Shown piece after piece: positions 27,286 to 36,385 of a stretch of 64,000 bases of DNA (positions are counted from its first letter, which is position 1; each line of letters begins with the position of its first letter). The translations under genes and the position numbers were made by a program. The stretch is from Nostoc sp. FACHB-110 (GTDB taxonomy: Bacteria; Cyanobacteriota; Cyanobacteriia; Cyanobacteriales; Nostocaceae). The notes beneath the pieces are model-generated. The model ran no database searches and had not been told where the DNA came from. It worked only from the letters and a program-made list of their open reading frames with translations. The stretch lies in contig NZ_JACJRU010000028.1 in assembly GCF_014697425.1 (NCBI RefSeq), forward strand, positions 1 through 64,000. The letters are read 5' to 3'.

Positions 27286-28356
27286 ATGCAGCTGAAACTC
27301 AGTGCATTTCGTCTACCCTTCGCACCTTTATTGTTAATTGCTCCCTTTTTCCTGTGGGGAACAGCAATGGTAGCTATGAAAGGTGTCATATCTCATACCA
27401 CACCATTGTTTATGGCTGGTGTGCGCTTGCTACCGGCTGGAGTGTTAATTTTAGTCGCTGCTGCGCTGATGGGTAGACCCCAGCCGCAGGGTTGGAAAGC
27501 CTGGTTATGGATTAGTTTGTTTGGCTTGGTTGATGGGACACTATTTCAAGGCTTTTTAGCAGAAGGATTAGTCAGAACTAGTGCTGGCTTGGGGTCTGTG
27601 ATGATTGACTCCCAACCTTTAGCGGTGGCTTTGCTATCGCTGTGGTTATTCCAAGAACATATCGGTTTTTGGGGATGGTTAGGATTAGGTTTAGGAGTCA
27701 CAGGCATTAGTTTAATTGGTTTACCGGATGAGTGGATTTTCCATTTACTGGGTACACAGGCAAGTATTACCCTTGGTGGTTGGCAAGATTTGTTTGCTAG
27801 TGGTGAGTGGTTAATGCTGTTAGCGGCGTTGTCGATGGCAGTAGGAACAGTATTAATTAGGTTTGTGACACGTCATGCTGACCCTGTGAGCGCTACCGGA
27901 TGGCACATGATTATAGGTGGGTTGCCACTATGGGGTGCTTCCGCATTTGCCGAATCTCAACAATGGCAAAACCTGATGCCATCGGATTTAGTAGCAATGG
28001 GATATGCCACAGTATTTGGTAGTGCGATCGCTTATGGTTTATTCTTCTATTTTGCGTCTAGTGGTAGTTTGACCAGCCTCAGTTCCCTCACCTTCCTCAC
28101 GCCTGTATTTGCCTTACTCTTTGGTAATCTCTTCCTGTCAGAAATCCTCAGTCCCTTACAGTGGATAGGAGTTGGGCTAACATTAATCAGCATCTATCTC
28201 ATCAACCAGCGTGATACCTTAGCTGCAAAAAACCAAAAAGTAAATATTCTCGAAACAACTGCCACACAGCACTCACCAGTTTTAGAAGCATCTGCGAAAA
28301 AGCTTAATTCTATACCTGTACAACTTAGAGAATCGGAAACTGAGACTTTATCCTAA
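27286..28356 (+). CDS. DMT-family transporter (EamA domains)
   Basis: I start at the ATG at 27286 (356 residues); an in-frame TTG at 27238 is possible but adds a polar leader without homologous look. The protein is highly hydrophobic with about ten membrane segments in two EamA repeats (about 12-140 and 170-310), including PFFLWGTAMVAMKG at the start of the first and SLSSLTFLTPVFALLFG in the second. The C-terminal 45 residues are polar. Members of this family export amino acids or other metabolites; the substrate cannot be read from sequence. It stands alone between repeat-rich spacers. Confidence 0.88.
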   Translation: MQLKLSAFRLPFAPLLLIAPFFLWGTAMVAMKGVISHTTPLFMAGVRLLPAGVLILVAAALMGRPQPQGWKAWLWISLFGLVDGTLFQGFLAEGLVRTSAGLGSVMIDSQPLAVALLSLWLFQEHIGFWGWLGLGLGVTGISLIGLPDEWIFHLLGTQASITLGGWQDLFASGEWLMLLAALSMAVGTVLIRFVTRHADPVSATGWHMIIGGLPLWGASAFAESQQWQNLMPSDLVAMGYATVFGSAIAYGLFFYFASSGSLTSLSSLTFLTPVFALLFGNLFLSEILSPLQWIGVGLTLISIYLINQRDTLAAKNQKVNILETTATQHSPVLEASAKKLNSIPVQLRESETETLS

Positions 28357-28399
28357 TTAATTCCTATTTCAGCTGAAGAAATGCCATGATAACTTACTA

Positions 28400-28425
28400 T
28401 TGACCATTGACGATTGACCGTTGAC
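28400..28425. repeat. Short TTGAC-phased tandem repeat
   Basis: Three to four copies of an approximately 7-base motif (TTGACCA, TTGACGA, TTGACCG, TTGAC) lie in the spacer upstream of the peptidoglycan-binding gene. A related run occurs before ureG at 45401-45425. Confidence 0.7.
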
Positions 28426-28529
28426 AAACCACATAATTTTGTGTCACTCAGCAAGTTAACATTTAGACATATTAAAAGTTATTGTGGTATGAATAATTTC
28501 AAAAGCACATTCAGGCTGAAACTTGCAAT

Positions 28530-29705
28530 ATGAGGCTATGTCCTTCCTCCATCCTGATATTTCTCTGTTTTAGTTGTCTGGGTTTGTATCCATATAATCC
28601 AAGCACAGCCACACCTAGCCCTGCGTCTAGAAAAATTGCCCAAGTCAATTCTCAGCAAAGTGCAAAATCAGCTGTTCTGAAGCTCAATAGTCAAGGGCCA
28701 GATGTGCAGAGATTACAGTCTAATTTAAAAGATTTAGGGTTTTATCAAGGCACAATAGATGGACAATATAGTGCAACTACGCAGATTGCTGTAGCTAAAT
28801 TTCAACAAGCCAAACGCTTAAGAAGAACAGATGGAGTTGCTGACAAAACAACCCAGGCAAGTTTACAAGCAGCCTTGTTATTAAAAAATCAGTTCACTGC
28901 CTCTCCTGTTGTTGCGGCTACGCCTAGTCTCACACTTCAATCAACTACTACACCTAAAACGACCCAACCCAAACAAAAAAGCTTTATTTGGTGGTCACTA
29001 ATAGGTCTGGGGCTTCTAGGAGGAGTAGGCGCAGTTTTATTTTTATACAGAAGATTTCGTCCAGTCAATCAAATACAATACTCATCTACTTTAAACTTGC
29101 TCGCTGCGAGTGAAGCTGATGAAAACCCAGTTGAACTAACATCATCAGAATCAGAAAATACAGCATCGGAAACTAGTCCAGAAACAGCCAAATCATCATT
29201 GCCTGCAACTGTATTACCTGTAGAAAATACAGCTCGCTTGGCGAAACTAAATATTGTCGATGAGTTGATGAAAGACTTACATAGTACAGATCCCACAAAA
29301 CGGCGCAAGGCTATTTGGGATTTAGGACAACAAGGTGATTCACGGGCAATTCAACCTTTAGTAGACTTACTGATTGATGCTGATTCGCAACAACGTAGCT
29401 TGATTTTAGCAGCTTTGTCAGAAATCAGTACTCGCGCCCTCAAGCCAATCAACCGAGCTTTGGCAATATCTCTGCAAGACGAAAGCCCCCAAGTCAGGCA
29501 AAATGCTATCCGTGACTTGACTCGTGTGTATGATACGATGGCGCAGATGAGCCAAATTTTAAGCCACGCATTAGAAGACCCAGATACAGAAGTGCAAGCA
29601 ACAGCAAAGTACGCTTTAACACAAATGAGGAAAATGCGTGGCTTACCAATGCCACCAAATTTACCAGAAGATAATCATCAAGATTCAGGAAAATCCGCTT
29701 TATAA
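28530..29705 (+). CDS. Peptidoglycan-binding protein with membrane helix and HEAT repeats
   Basis: The 391-residue product begins with a probable signal sequence (hydrophobic SSILIFLCFSCLGLY). A PG_binding_1 domain follows at about 50-115 (GPDVQRLQSNLKDLGFYQG and IDGQYSATTQIAVAKFQQ). A Thr/Gln-rich linker leads to a membrane helix at about 150-172 (WWSLIGLGLLGGVGAVLFLY), then a Ser/Glu-rich stretch and HEAT-like repeats at about 240-375 (KRRKAIWDLGQQGDSRAIQPL). The arrangement suggests a wall-binding domain outside and a protein-binding domain inside. Its 3' end overlaps the convergent DUF2141 gene by 6 bp. Function is otherwise unknown. Confidence 0.85.
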   Translation: MRLCPSSILIFLCFSCLGLYPYNPSTATPSPASRKIAQVNSQQSAKSAVLKLNSQGPDVQRLQSNLKDLGFYQGTIDGQYSATTQIAVAKFQQAKRLRRTDGVADKTTQASLQAALLLKNQFTASPVVAATPSLTLQSTTTPKTTQPKQKSFIWWSLIGLGLLGGVGAVLFLYRRFRPVNQIQYSSTLNLLAASEADENPVELTSSESENTASETSPETAKSSLPATVLPVENTARLAKLNIVDELMKDLHSTDPTKRRKAIWDLGQQGDSRAIQPLVDLLIDADSQQRSLILAALSEISTRALKPINRALAISLQDESPQVRQNAIRDLTRVYDTMAQMSQILSHALEDPDTEVQATAKYALTQMRKMRGLPMPPNLPEDNHQDSGKSAL

Positions 29706-30155
29706 ATATTTCAGATGAATTTTGATGGTAGTATTTGCACCGACCACTAAAAATGCGGCTTCGCCAAATTTAGGCGCTCTGGTGGTAATTTCTGGGTTTT
29801 GAGAAAATCCAAAGCCTTCTAAAGGCATACCCAAGTCATTAAGATTAACTGTGAAGTCTTTATTTTCATCGTGCATGACAGCGACAGCATAGTTACCTGC
29901 TTTGAGGTTATTAAAGGTAAGTTTTACAGGTTCGTCAGTAATTTCGGTACATTCTCTTTGTAAGATGCGATCGCTGTTGCTAGGAAATCCTTGACTGCTA
30001 TTGTAGATACTGGCGCAAATTTGTCCCTGCTTATTTTTTAAGCCATCAACTTCTACCGTAAGATTACCATCGAAATTTGCCATCGCACTCAATGGCATGG
30101 TCAAACTTCCTAAACCTGCAAGTAGCAATATACTAACTGTAAATTTGTGACTCAT
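29700..30155 (-). CDS. DUF2141 family secreted protein
   Basis: The 151-residue protein has a clear signal peptide (about 1-27, ending at SAMA-NFDG). The mature part is a beta-rich DUF2141 domain with GQICASIYNSSQGFP, LKAGNYAVAVMHDENKD and the ending FGEAAFLVVGANTTIKIHL. Family members are exported, function unknown. The ends of this gene and the HEAT-repeat gene overlap tail to tail. Confidence 0.88.
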   Translation of the reverse strand: MSHKFTVSILLLAGLGSLTMPLSAMANFDGNLTVEVDGLKNKQGQICASIYNSSQGFPSNSDRILQRECTEITDEPVKLTFNNLKAGNYAVAVMHDENKDFTVNLNDLGMPLEGFGFSQNPEITTRAPKFGEAAFLVVGANTTIKIHLKYL

Positions 30156-30254
30156 AAAATTTTTACTGACAAATAAATATTCCTAAAACTCACTAGCAGA
30201 AAACATCAGATAGAGAACAGGGAACCAAGATAAATAATTTTATCTTGAGCTTTT

Positions 30255-30352
30255 ACAGCATTGTTTATCTGGATGAGGTACATTTTGCTAGTCTCTAGCC
30301 TCTAGCCTCTCGCTTCTTGAAAGGTGTACTGCACCAAACTGAGGAACGCTGT
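30255..30352. mobile_element. Small dispersed inverted-end repeat element, copy A
   Basis: The segment is bounded by ACAGCATT (30255-30262) and AACGCTGT (30345-30352). It is clearly related along its length to 62903-62992: both contain ATGAGGTACATT, CTCTAGCCTCTA and GTACT(G/A)CACCAA in the same order. It carries no gene. Confidence 0.65.
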
Positions 30353-30430
30353 CTCTGTAACTATCCAGCAAATGCTCTAACTAGGTAGTGCAGAGTTATA
30401 CTGACATAATTTGGTAAAAATTTGCAAGTC

Positions 30431-31822
30431 TTACTTAAAAATTGGCAGTTGGATAGGAATTTTAATCATAAACTCCGTACCTTGACCAACGGTAGATAGA
30501 CAGTTTAATTCCCCACCATGTTTTTCTACTACAATTTGATGACTGATAGATAATCCTAAACCAGTACCTTTGCCGACAGGTTTAGTAGTAAAAAATGGGT
30601 CAAACAAACGTTGTCTGACATCTTCAGCAATACCAATTCCATTGTCTATAATGCTAATACTTATGTATTTTTTAAATATATATTCTGTACGGATAATAAT
30701 AGTTGGATTATTGACACAATTAGGTAATTCACTACTTAAATCTGAAGATTGGAACTTTTCACATAAAGCATCAATCGCATTAGCTAAAATATTCATAAAA
30801 ACCTGGTTGAGTAAACCCGGAAAACATTCTATTTCGGGAATATTGCCATACTCTTTGACTAGCGAAATTCTTTTACCATTGATTTCTTCTTTTAGACGAC
30901 TGTGTAAAATTAGCAAAGTACTATTAATCCCTGCGTGTATATCAACTATTTTTTTATCGGCTTCGTCTAGGCGCGAGAAATTACGTAAGGATTTAACAAT
31001 TTGCTCAATGCGATCGCAGCCATATTTCATTGAGGTTAGTAAATTATGAAAATCTGTTACTACATAATCTAAATCAATATCTGCAATTTTATTTTTAATC
31101 TCGGGAACTGGATGAGGATAATGTTGTTGATATAAACTAATTACTTCTAGTAAACTCTGACTATAACCAATAGTGTGGACAAGATTACCTGAGATAAAAT
31201 TAATCGGATTATTAATTTCGTGGGCAATACCAGCAACTAATTTCCCCAAAGCAGCCATTTTTTCATTCTGGAGTAAGCGAGTATAGTTGTTTTGCAAATC
31301 TTGAAAACCAGCTTTAGCAATTTGTGATTGCTCTTCAACCAATTGTAATTGACTTAAAGTCAAGGCATAAATTTGAGAATAAGCTAACAATAATTGATGA
31401 AAATCCACTAGCCCATAAGTACCTGAAGCCGTTAGTACCAAGATTGGCTCATACACTAAATTTAATGGTCGCTGCAAAGCTTTTTTTGTCGCCTCGACAA
31501 CTGAAAATTCTCCAGGAAGCATTAATAAAGCAGGTTGCAAAAAATTATATAGATTCTCAATTGGCCGTCGAGAAAATAAGCCAAAGCTATAAGGGCGACT
31601 CATGTGTTCAAAAAACTTTTGCCGTGAAATCATCCCTAAAAAACACTGCTTTTTCGTAACGATAATGCCTGGTAGTAAAGGCTCTTGGGCAAATGCTGTC
31701 ATTAAATCTTCACCTGGGCAATTTAGCTCAATCTGAACCTCCCACCTAGGTAACTCTTCTAAGGTTGATTCTAATTGTAGGTTCAGATCATTAGCATTGT
31801 TCATGCTATGCATCGCAAGCAT
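30431..31822 (-). CDS. Histidine kinase with N-terminal diverged CBS-pair domain
   Basis: The 463-residue protein starts at the ATG at 31822, preceded by AAAGGA at a good distance. Residues about 40-165 resemble a diverged CBS pair, with the family phrase GMISRQKFFEHMSRPY followed by LFSRRPI. Then come a coiled coil, HisKA (about 190-295; histidine in GIAHEINNPINF) and HATPase (about 325-460; DNGIGIAE, GKGTGLGLSIS). The HisKA carries the same insertion as the kinase at 23175-24620, and the two share SRLDEA, so they are paralogues with different sensors. No receiver is attached. Confidence 0.9.
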   Translation of the reverse strand: MLAMHSMNNANDLNLQLESTLEELPRWEVQIELNCPGEDLMTAFAQEPLLPGIIVTKKQCFLGMISRQKFFEHMSRPYSFGLFSRRPIENLYNFLQPALLMLPGEFSVVEATKKALQRPLNLVYEPILVLTASGTYGLVDFHQLLLAYSQIYALTLSQLQLVEEQSQIAKAGFQDLQNNYTRLLQNEKMAALGKLVAGIAHEINNPINFISGNLVHTIGYSQSLLEVISLYQQHYPHPVPEIKNKIADIDLDYVVTDFHNLLTSMKYGCDRIEQIVKSLRNFSRLDEADKKIVDIHAGINSTLLILHSRLKEEINGKRISLVKEYGNIPEIECFPGLLNQVFMNILANAIDALCEKFQSSDLSSELPNCVNNPTIIIRTEYIFKKYISISIIDNGIGIAEDVRQRLFDPFFTTKPVGKGTGLGLSISHQIVVEKHGGELNCLSTVGQGTEFMIKIPIQLPIFK

Positions 31823-32197
31823 AATATCAATCCTTTGCCCTATAGATAATTGTCTAGTTATGGCTTGGAATTATCAGTTCAAAGCCGAGAATGAAAAAAG
31901 CATAATTGCTATGTTTAGTTTTCCCAAAGTTTCATCATAAATCTTGAGTATGTTTGCGTAAAAATATAGATTTTTTCTGATGTTGTCAGCAAAACAAGTG
32001 TGTATAATAAAAAACCTATCTCAGTATATTTAATCTATGGTTAACTTATGCTTAACCTAACTATGGGTAAGAAAATTTTTCGCTTAACAGTAAATAAAAG
32101 CACATAAATACGCTCAACATGACAATCGTCTTTATTTATGCTTGGATAGTTGGAGTTCCAGAAATTTTTGAATTTTGACTAGAGAAAAACTTGATTG
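31823..32197. other. Divergent promoter spacer
   Basis: About 375 bp separate the divergent kinase and carboxypeptidase genes. The only notable element is an AT-rich stretch with TATAAT at 32003-32008, which could be a -10 box for rightward transcription although the best upstream TTGTCA is only 14 bases away. No gene or repeat is seen. Confidence 0.4.
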
Positions 32198-33106
32198 ATG
32201 AAATCGAAAATTTTACCTGCACACTTAAAACCTGGAGATTTATTGCGAGTGATAGCACCTAGTGGTGCTTTGCGAGAATTTGATGCTTTTGAACGCAGTC
32301 TAGAAATTTGGCGATCGCGTGGTTATCGCGTCGAAATTAGTTCTAATATTGACCAAAGTTGGGGCTACTTAGCTGATAAAGATGAAATGCGCCGCTATCA
32401 GCTAGCTGCTGCTTGGCAAGACCCCGATTGTCGCGCTATTCTCTGCGCTAGAGGTGGTTTTGGGAGTACACGCATTTTAGAAAGTTGGAATTGGCAAAGC
32501 AACTCCACACCACCCAAATGGTTGATTGGCTTTTCTGATATCACAGGTTTATTATGGAGCCTTTATAATCTAGGTATTTCTAGCGTTCACGGGCCTGTAC
32601 TGACAACATTTGCCAATGAACCAGACTGGTCAATTACCCGATTATTCAATTGGGTAGAAGGAAGACCGATAGAGCCTCTCAAAGGTTCTGGCTGGGGGGG
32701 AGGTGTTGCTAGAGGAATTTTGCTTCCTGGGAATTTGACTGTCGCTACTCACCTATTAAGCACACCGCTACAACCTGATTTTGAAGATGTGATTTTGGCT
32801 TTTGAAGATGTGACAGAAGCACCTTACCGCATCGACCGAATGTTAACGCAATGGCGGTTAAGTGGACTGTTATCAAAAGTGCGGGGAATTGCTTTAGGTG
32901 GTTTTACTCGTTGCGAACCACCGCCAAATGTACCTAGCTTTAGTGTAGAGGAAGTTTTGCGCGATCGCTTGGGTGACTTAGGTATTCCCGTTATCTCTGA
33001 TTTACCCTTTGGTCACGGCGAACAAAATGCTGTATTACCCGTAGGTGTACCAGTAATTTTAGATGGCGATCGAGGAATATTGGATATAGTAGTTAATCAT
33101 AGTTAA
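32198..33106 (+). CDS. LD-carboxypeptidase (peptidase family S66)
   Basis: The start is the ATG at 32198, one codon after an in-frame TTG (302 residues). The protein has the S66 pattern: N-terminal GDLLRVIAPSGAL, CARGGFGSTRILE near residue 88, the nucleophile serine in LIGFSDITGLLW, the acidic residue in ILAFEDVTEAPYRIDRML, and the C-terminal catalytic histidine in LPFGHGEQNAVLPVG. Family members cleave the L-D bond in recycled murein tetrapeptides in the cytoplasm; some (MccF type) instead detoxify peptide-nucleotide antibiotics. A recycling role is the default inference. Confidence 0.9.
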   Translation: MKSKILPAHLKPGDLLRVIAPSGALREFDAFERSLEIWRSRGYRVEISSNIDQSWGYLADKDEMRRYQLAAAWQDPDCRAILCARGGFGSTRILESWNWQSNSTPPKWLIGFSDITGLLWSLYNLGISSVHGPVLTTFANEPDWSITRLFNWVEGRPIEPLKGSGWGGGVARGILLPGNLTVATHLLSTPLQPDFEDVILAFEDVTEAPYRIDRMLTQWRLSGLLSKVRGIALGGFTRCEPPPNVPSFSVEEVLRDRLGDLGIPVISDLPFGHGEQNAVLPVGVPVILDGDRGILDIVVNHS

Positions 33107-33138
33107 TTTGTTGCTATCTGAATTGTCATAAAGATAAG

Positions 33139-33753
33139 TCAATTAGCCGCATCAAAAATCTGTTGTGCAGTTAAATTTAATTGAGGAAAAGTAGGCGATA
33201 CTATTGGGTTATTACCTTGAAAAGGTGTCATTTGATATTCACCCTCAATTAATGCACATACAAAAACAGTAGATTGTTTAGGATTACCGATAAACTTTCT
33301 TGCACCTAAAGCAGCATAATCAGCAATCCAATATTCAGGAATACCCATTTCCTCATAATCTCTAAGCTTATTGTAGTAATCATCTCTCCAGTTAGTTGAA
33401 ACAACTTCAACTACTAGAGGAACTGATGCTGCTTGAGTAACTGTTGACTGTTTTTGAAAAAGTGGTTCATGATCGAGATTATCAAGATTCAACAGCAACA
33501 CATCAGGCGAATAAGCAGATTCAGCAGAAGGAGTTTTAACGAATGCAGTTTTGGGTATAGTGTAGCGAAGGTTCAATCGGTCGAATTCAACAGTGAGCTT
33601 ACGGGCTATAAATCCTACAACTTTTTCATGTTCTCCCGTTGGAGGCGCCATTTCAAAAATTACTCCTCTGTGCAATTCATAGCGTTTATTATCATTAGGA
33701 TACCATTCGCTAAATTCATCAAATGTTATGGGTTTGGTTAAGGCTTGGCTCAT
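33139..33753 (-). CDS. Uma2-family (DUF820) putative endonuclease
   Basis: The 204-residue protein matches the Uma2/DUF820 family, a restriction-endonuclease-like fold very abundant in cyanobacteria: TFDEFSEWYPNDNKRYELHRG at the start, the SAYSPDVLLL segment with the catalytic Asp, VPLVVEVVSTNW with the Glu, and YEEMGIPEYWIADY. Cellular function is unsettled for the family. It converges with the carboxypeptidase gene, leaving 32 bp between stops. Confidence 0.88.
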   Translation of the reverse strand: MSQALTKPITFDEFSEWYPNDNKRYELHRGVIFEMAPPTGEHEKVVGFIARKLTVEFDRLNLRYTIPKTAFVKTPSAESAYSPDVLLLNLDNLDHEPLFQKQSTVTQAASVPLVVEVVSTNWRDDYYNKLRDYEEMGIPEYWIADYAALGARKFIGNPKQSTVFVCALIEGEYQMTPFQGNNPIVSPTFPQLNLTAQQIFDAAN

Positions 33754-33800
33754 AGTTGTTTGTTTGTGAGCAAGGCTGATGGTAATTTTTTATATTATAA

Positions 33801-33839
33801 AACCCGCTGACAGGAACAGTTTAATCTCCTGAGCGGGTT
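33801..33839 (-). terminator. Terminator of the DUF1517 gene
   Basis: AACCCGCT (33801-33808) pairs with AGCGGGTT (33832-33839), with a further AGG/CCT pairing inside. On the minus strand the hairpin is followed by TTTTATAATATAAAA. It lies 77 bp after the stop of the leftward DUF1517 gene. Confidence 0.7.
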
Positions 33840-33915
33840 AGAAAAATCTAATTCTGAGAGTGAGCAATAACTAAGCTTTCTTTTGAATTTAGAAGTTATT
33901 ACCCAAGCAACAGAG

Positions 33916-34890
33916 TTATACCACTTTCAAATCGGGATACTCTGCTAATAAATCATCAGAAGTTAAAGTATCGCCTTCAGCTTGAGGAGTCCACAGCACT
34001 TCAATTGCTAACAATTGTTCACTAGGAATACTACCAATTTGCCGCAAAGCTTGGCGTAAATCATCAGTGGTGTTGATAGCTGGAATTGCAAATTTGCCTA
34101 GGGTTGCTGCTAACAAAGTGACGATAATATATTCCCCAGGGCCTTCACTAATCAAACGAGTTGGGTTGTCAAGTTCACCACTAGCCGGCAATACGTCATT
34201 ACGAGTTGCTTTGAGTTGGTTATTGACGTTAGAAAGAGTTTCTGAGCTAAATTTGCTGCGTTCTGCCAATGCTAAACGGTTGAATTGACCTTCAGCAGAG
34301 CTTAATTTTGCTTGTTGTGTGCCACCACCTGCGTATACCCAGTATTCTGGATGGCGGAGTAAAGCGAGGCTAGTTTCTTGGATAACTTCTGCTCTACCTT
34401 CGGGAGAGTTGGTATCAGCAAATTCGGCAATTTTGTTGAGTTCTGGTTGCAAATCACGGGCTTGAGCTAACAAACCAACTTGCAAGCGAGTTACCGAAAC
34501 ATTGGGGTTGCTACCATAACCAACTTCTTCAACTTCACCACTGTTGGCACGGCGGAAACTTTGAACTAAGAAGTTAGCGATCGCAATAAAAATTAAAATT
34601 GTAAACAGACCGCCAAAGCCGCCGCCTATACCCCAAAACGGCAATATGAAAGGAAAGCCAAAACCACCCCCAGGATAAGGTGCATAATATCCGCCACCAC
34701 CAGGAGGCGCGTAAGTACGGGGTGTATAGGTGCGGCTAGAAGGCATTCTAAAAGAACCGCCGCCAATGCGACCACCACTGCGGGCCGCCAATGCACCATC
34801 AGCATGGCCTAGCGCTAAAGCTAAAACTAAGCTGAGGACAAAGAAAGTTTTTAACAGTGGTTTGATGGTTTGTTGTATTTTTTTACGCAT
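33916..34890 (-). CDS. DUF1517 family membrane protein
   Basis: The 324-residue protein has an N-terminal signal or anchor (about 12-32), a low-complexity Gly/Tyr/Pro-rich region (about 36-85, for example YAPPGGGGYYAPYPGGG), a membrane helix (about 92-112, GGLFTILIFIAIANFLVQSF) and a conserved C-terminal domain (about 125-324, with LQVGLLAQARDLQPEL and GPGEYIIVTLLAATLG). This matches DUF1517, found in cyanobacteria and plastids; function is unknown. A terminator follows the gene. Confidence 0.85.
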   Translation of the reverse strand: MRKKIQQTIKPLLKTFFVLSLVLALALGHADGALAARSGGRIGGGSFRMPSSRTYTPRTYAPPGGGGYYAPYPGGGFGFPFILPFWGIGGGFGGLFTILIFIAIANFLVQSFRRANSGEVEEVGYGSNPNVSVTRLQVGLLAQARDLQPELNKIAEFADTNSPEGRAEVIQETSLALLRHPEYWVYAGGGTQQAKLSSAEGQFNRLALAERSKFSSETLSNVNNQLKATRNDVLPASGELDNPTRLISEGPGEYIIVTLLAATLGKFAIPAINTTDDLRQALRQIGSIPSEQLLAIEVLWTPQAEGDTLTSDDLLAEYPDLKVV

Positions 34891-36385
34891 AACACAGTCG
34901 CTTGAAAAAATTTATTTCTGATGATTGCATCCTAATGCTGGTAGGATTTTGCGGTATTTAGCTGATGCCAGCCCGCGACTAGTAAGCGAGTATTTTGTTG
35001 GCAGTAGCTTTTTGTGTAACATCATTAAATTGCTGCTACACCTTCAATTTACCGCGTCTTATCCTATCTATGCAGCAGACGCAGGAGGGATTTCTGTAGT
35101 AGATAACCGTACCTTAAAACCTATGCTTGACCATAGGAACTTTGGAATCAATTAATGATTGGCGTAAAATCAAGCCCAAGATGGAAGCAGTAATCCAAAT
35201 CTCAGCAATAGACAAAAGATATTTGGAGAGTTTGCCAGAATTTTCTTTAGTAAGTTATTCCAAATTGAAGAATGATTGCGAGATTGGCTGATTAGAGCCA
35301 AATTTTCTATGCAGCTTGCCGACTTTAGATGGAAAAATTTTTCTCTTCGCAAATCTAAAATTAAAATTCAAAAATTGATTTAAGCAATACTCCAAAAATC
35401 TATACAATCTATTTGACAGTAAGCTTCTAATACCAATTTTATGAATAAATTCTGTAGAGATGTTGTATGCAACGTCTCTACTTTTTTAGTGTTCCCTGCT
35501 TCCCTGATAAATCAAACAGTATTGCTATATTTTTGCCATTTTGGCAGCATAGATTACATTATTTAAGTTAGGCTATGTTAAGTAAATAATTGGATTATTT
35601 TATATAACTGTTATTAATTTTATTAACGATATTCTCCAAGATATACTGATGAATTACTGTTATTGATTATGAGAATTGATGTAACAGTTACCAAAATATA
35701 TAATTAACCAATACTTCATATAAATTATGAGCCAATCTATATATTTCATGTTCTAGAATATTTGTAAAGCTTGGCAATATATCCACTCAAACAAGGATGG
35801 AGAATTATGTTTCTCACAGCCCAATGCCACCGAGTGTTAATCATCGATGCAAAGATATTATCGCTGGCTCAACCAGTTAAATTTTGTAAAAAAAATTGAC
35901 AAATAATATTTTTGCTTGTAATCAAAATAAAATTTACTCATCCAGCAAGCTAAAAATTTTTAGCTTAGAAAAAATTAAATTTACAAATTAGTCAGTATGA
36001 GATCCAGTCTGTTTTTTTACAAATTGTGTTGATCTTCATGCTCGAATAGAGGAAATTCGTTAAATGGGTAATAAATTTCCCCTGTGATTATAGCAATAAC
36101 TTTTTGAGCAACATATAGTAGAAATAGATCAATATTAATTAGGATTTGAAGAGTTATTAACTAACTACAACTAGTCAAACTCAAAGTTATTTTATTTGTC
36201 AGACTAACTCCTGAACGACAATAAAGACGATTATCTTACTTTGTTGTTAATAAAAAAAATCACTAATTTGGGCTGGTAGCCGTGGTAAGAGCGATCGCTC
36301 AAAGCTAACCTCTTCATATCCACTTTTTCAACTGAGTTTGAGGATTGATAATTACATTTTTTTAGTGAAAGTTACCAAAATTAAC
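34891..36385. other. Non-coding region of 1.5 kb
   Basis: This AT-rich stretch holds no convincing gene. It contains a hairpin repeat followed by a T-run (35454-35487). A 30-codon frame at 35807-35899 has a plausible GGAG before its ATG but no other support. The last part presumably carries the promoter of the glycosyltransferase gene. Confidence 0.45.
35454..35487. repeat. Hairpin repeat, GTAGAGATGTTG copy, with T-run
   Basis: Arms GTAGAGATGTTG and CAACGTCTCTAC differ from perfect pairing by one G-T. TTTTTT follows at 35482-35487, so this copy could also end rightward transcription. It is a diverged copy of the repeat at 22418-22448. Confidence 0.75.

Noticed and set aside
34925..35155. A 76-codon plus-strand frame after the DUF1517 start
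   Set aside because: No ribosome binding site, no motif, and it occupies the promoter region of the divergent DUF1517 gene.
35807..35899. A 30-codon frame with GGAG before the ATG
   Set aside because: Too short, no recognisable feature, and in a 1.5-kb AT-rich spacer; kept only as a note.
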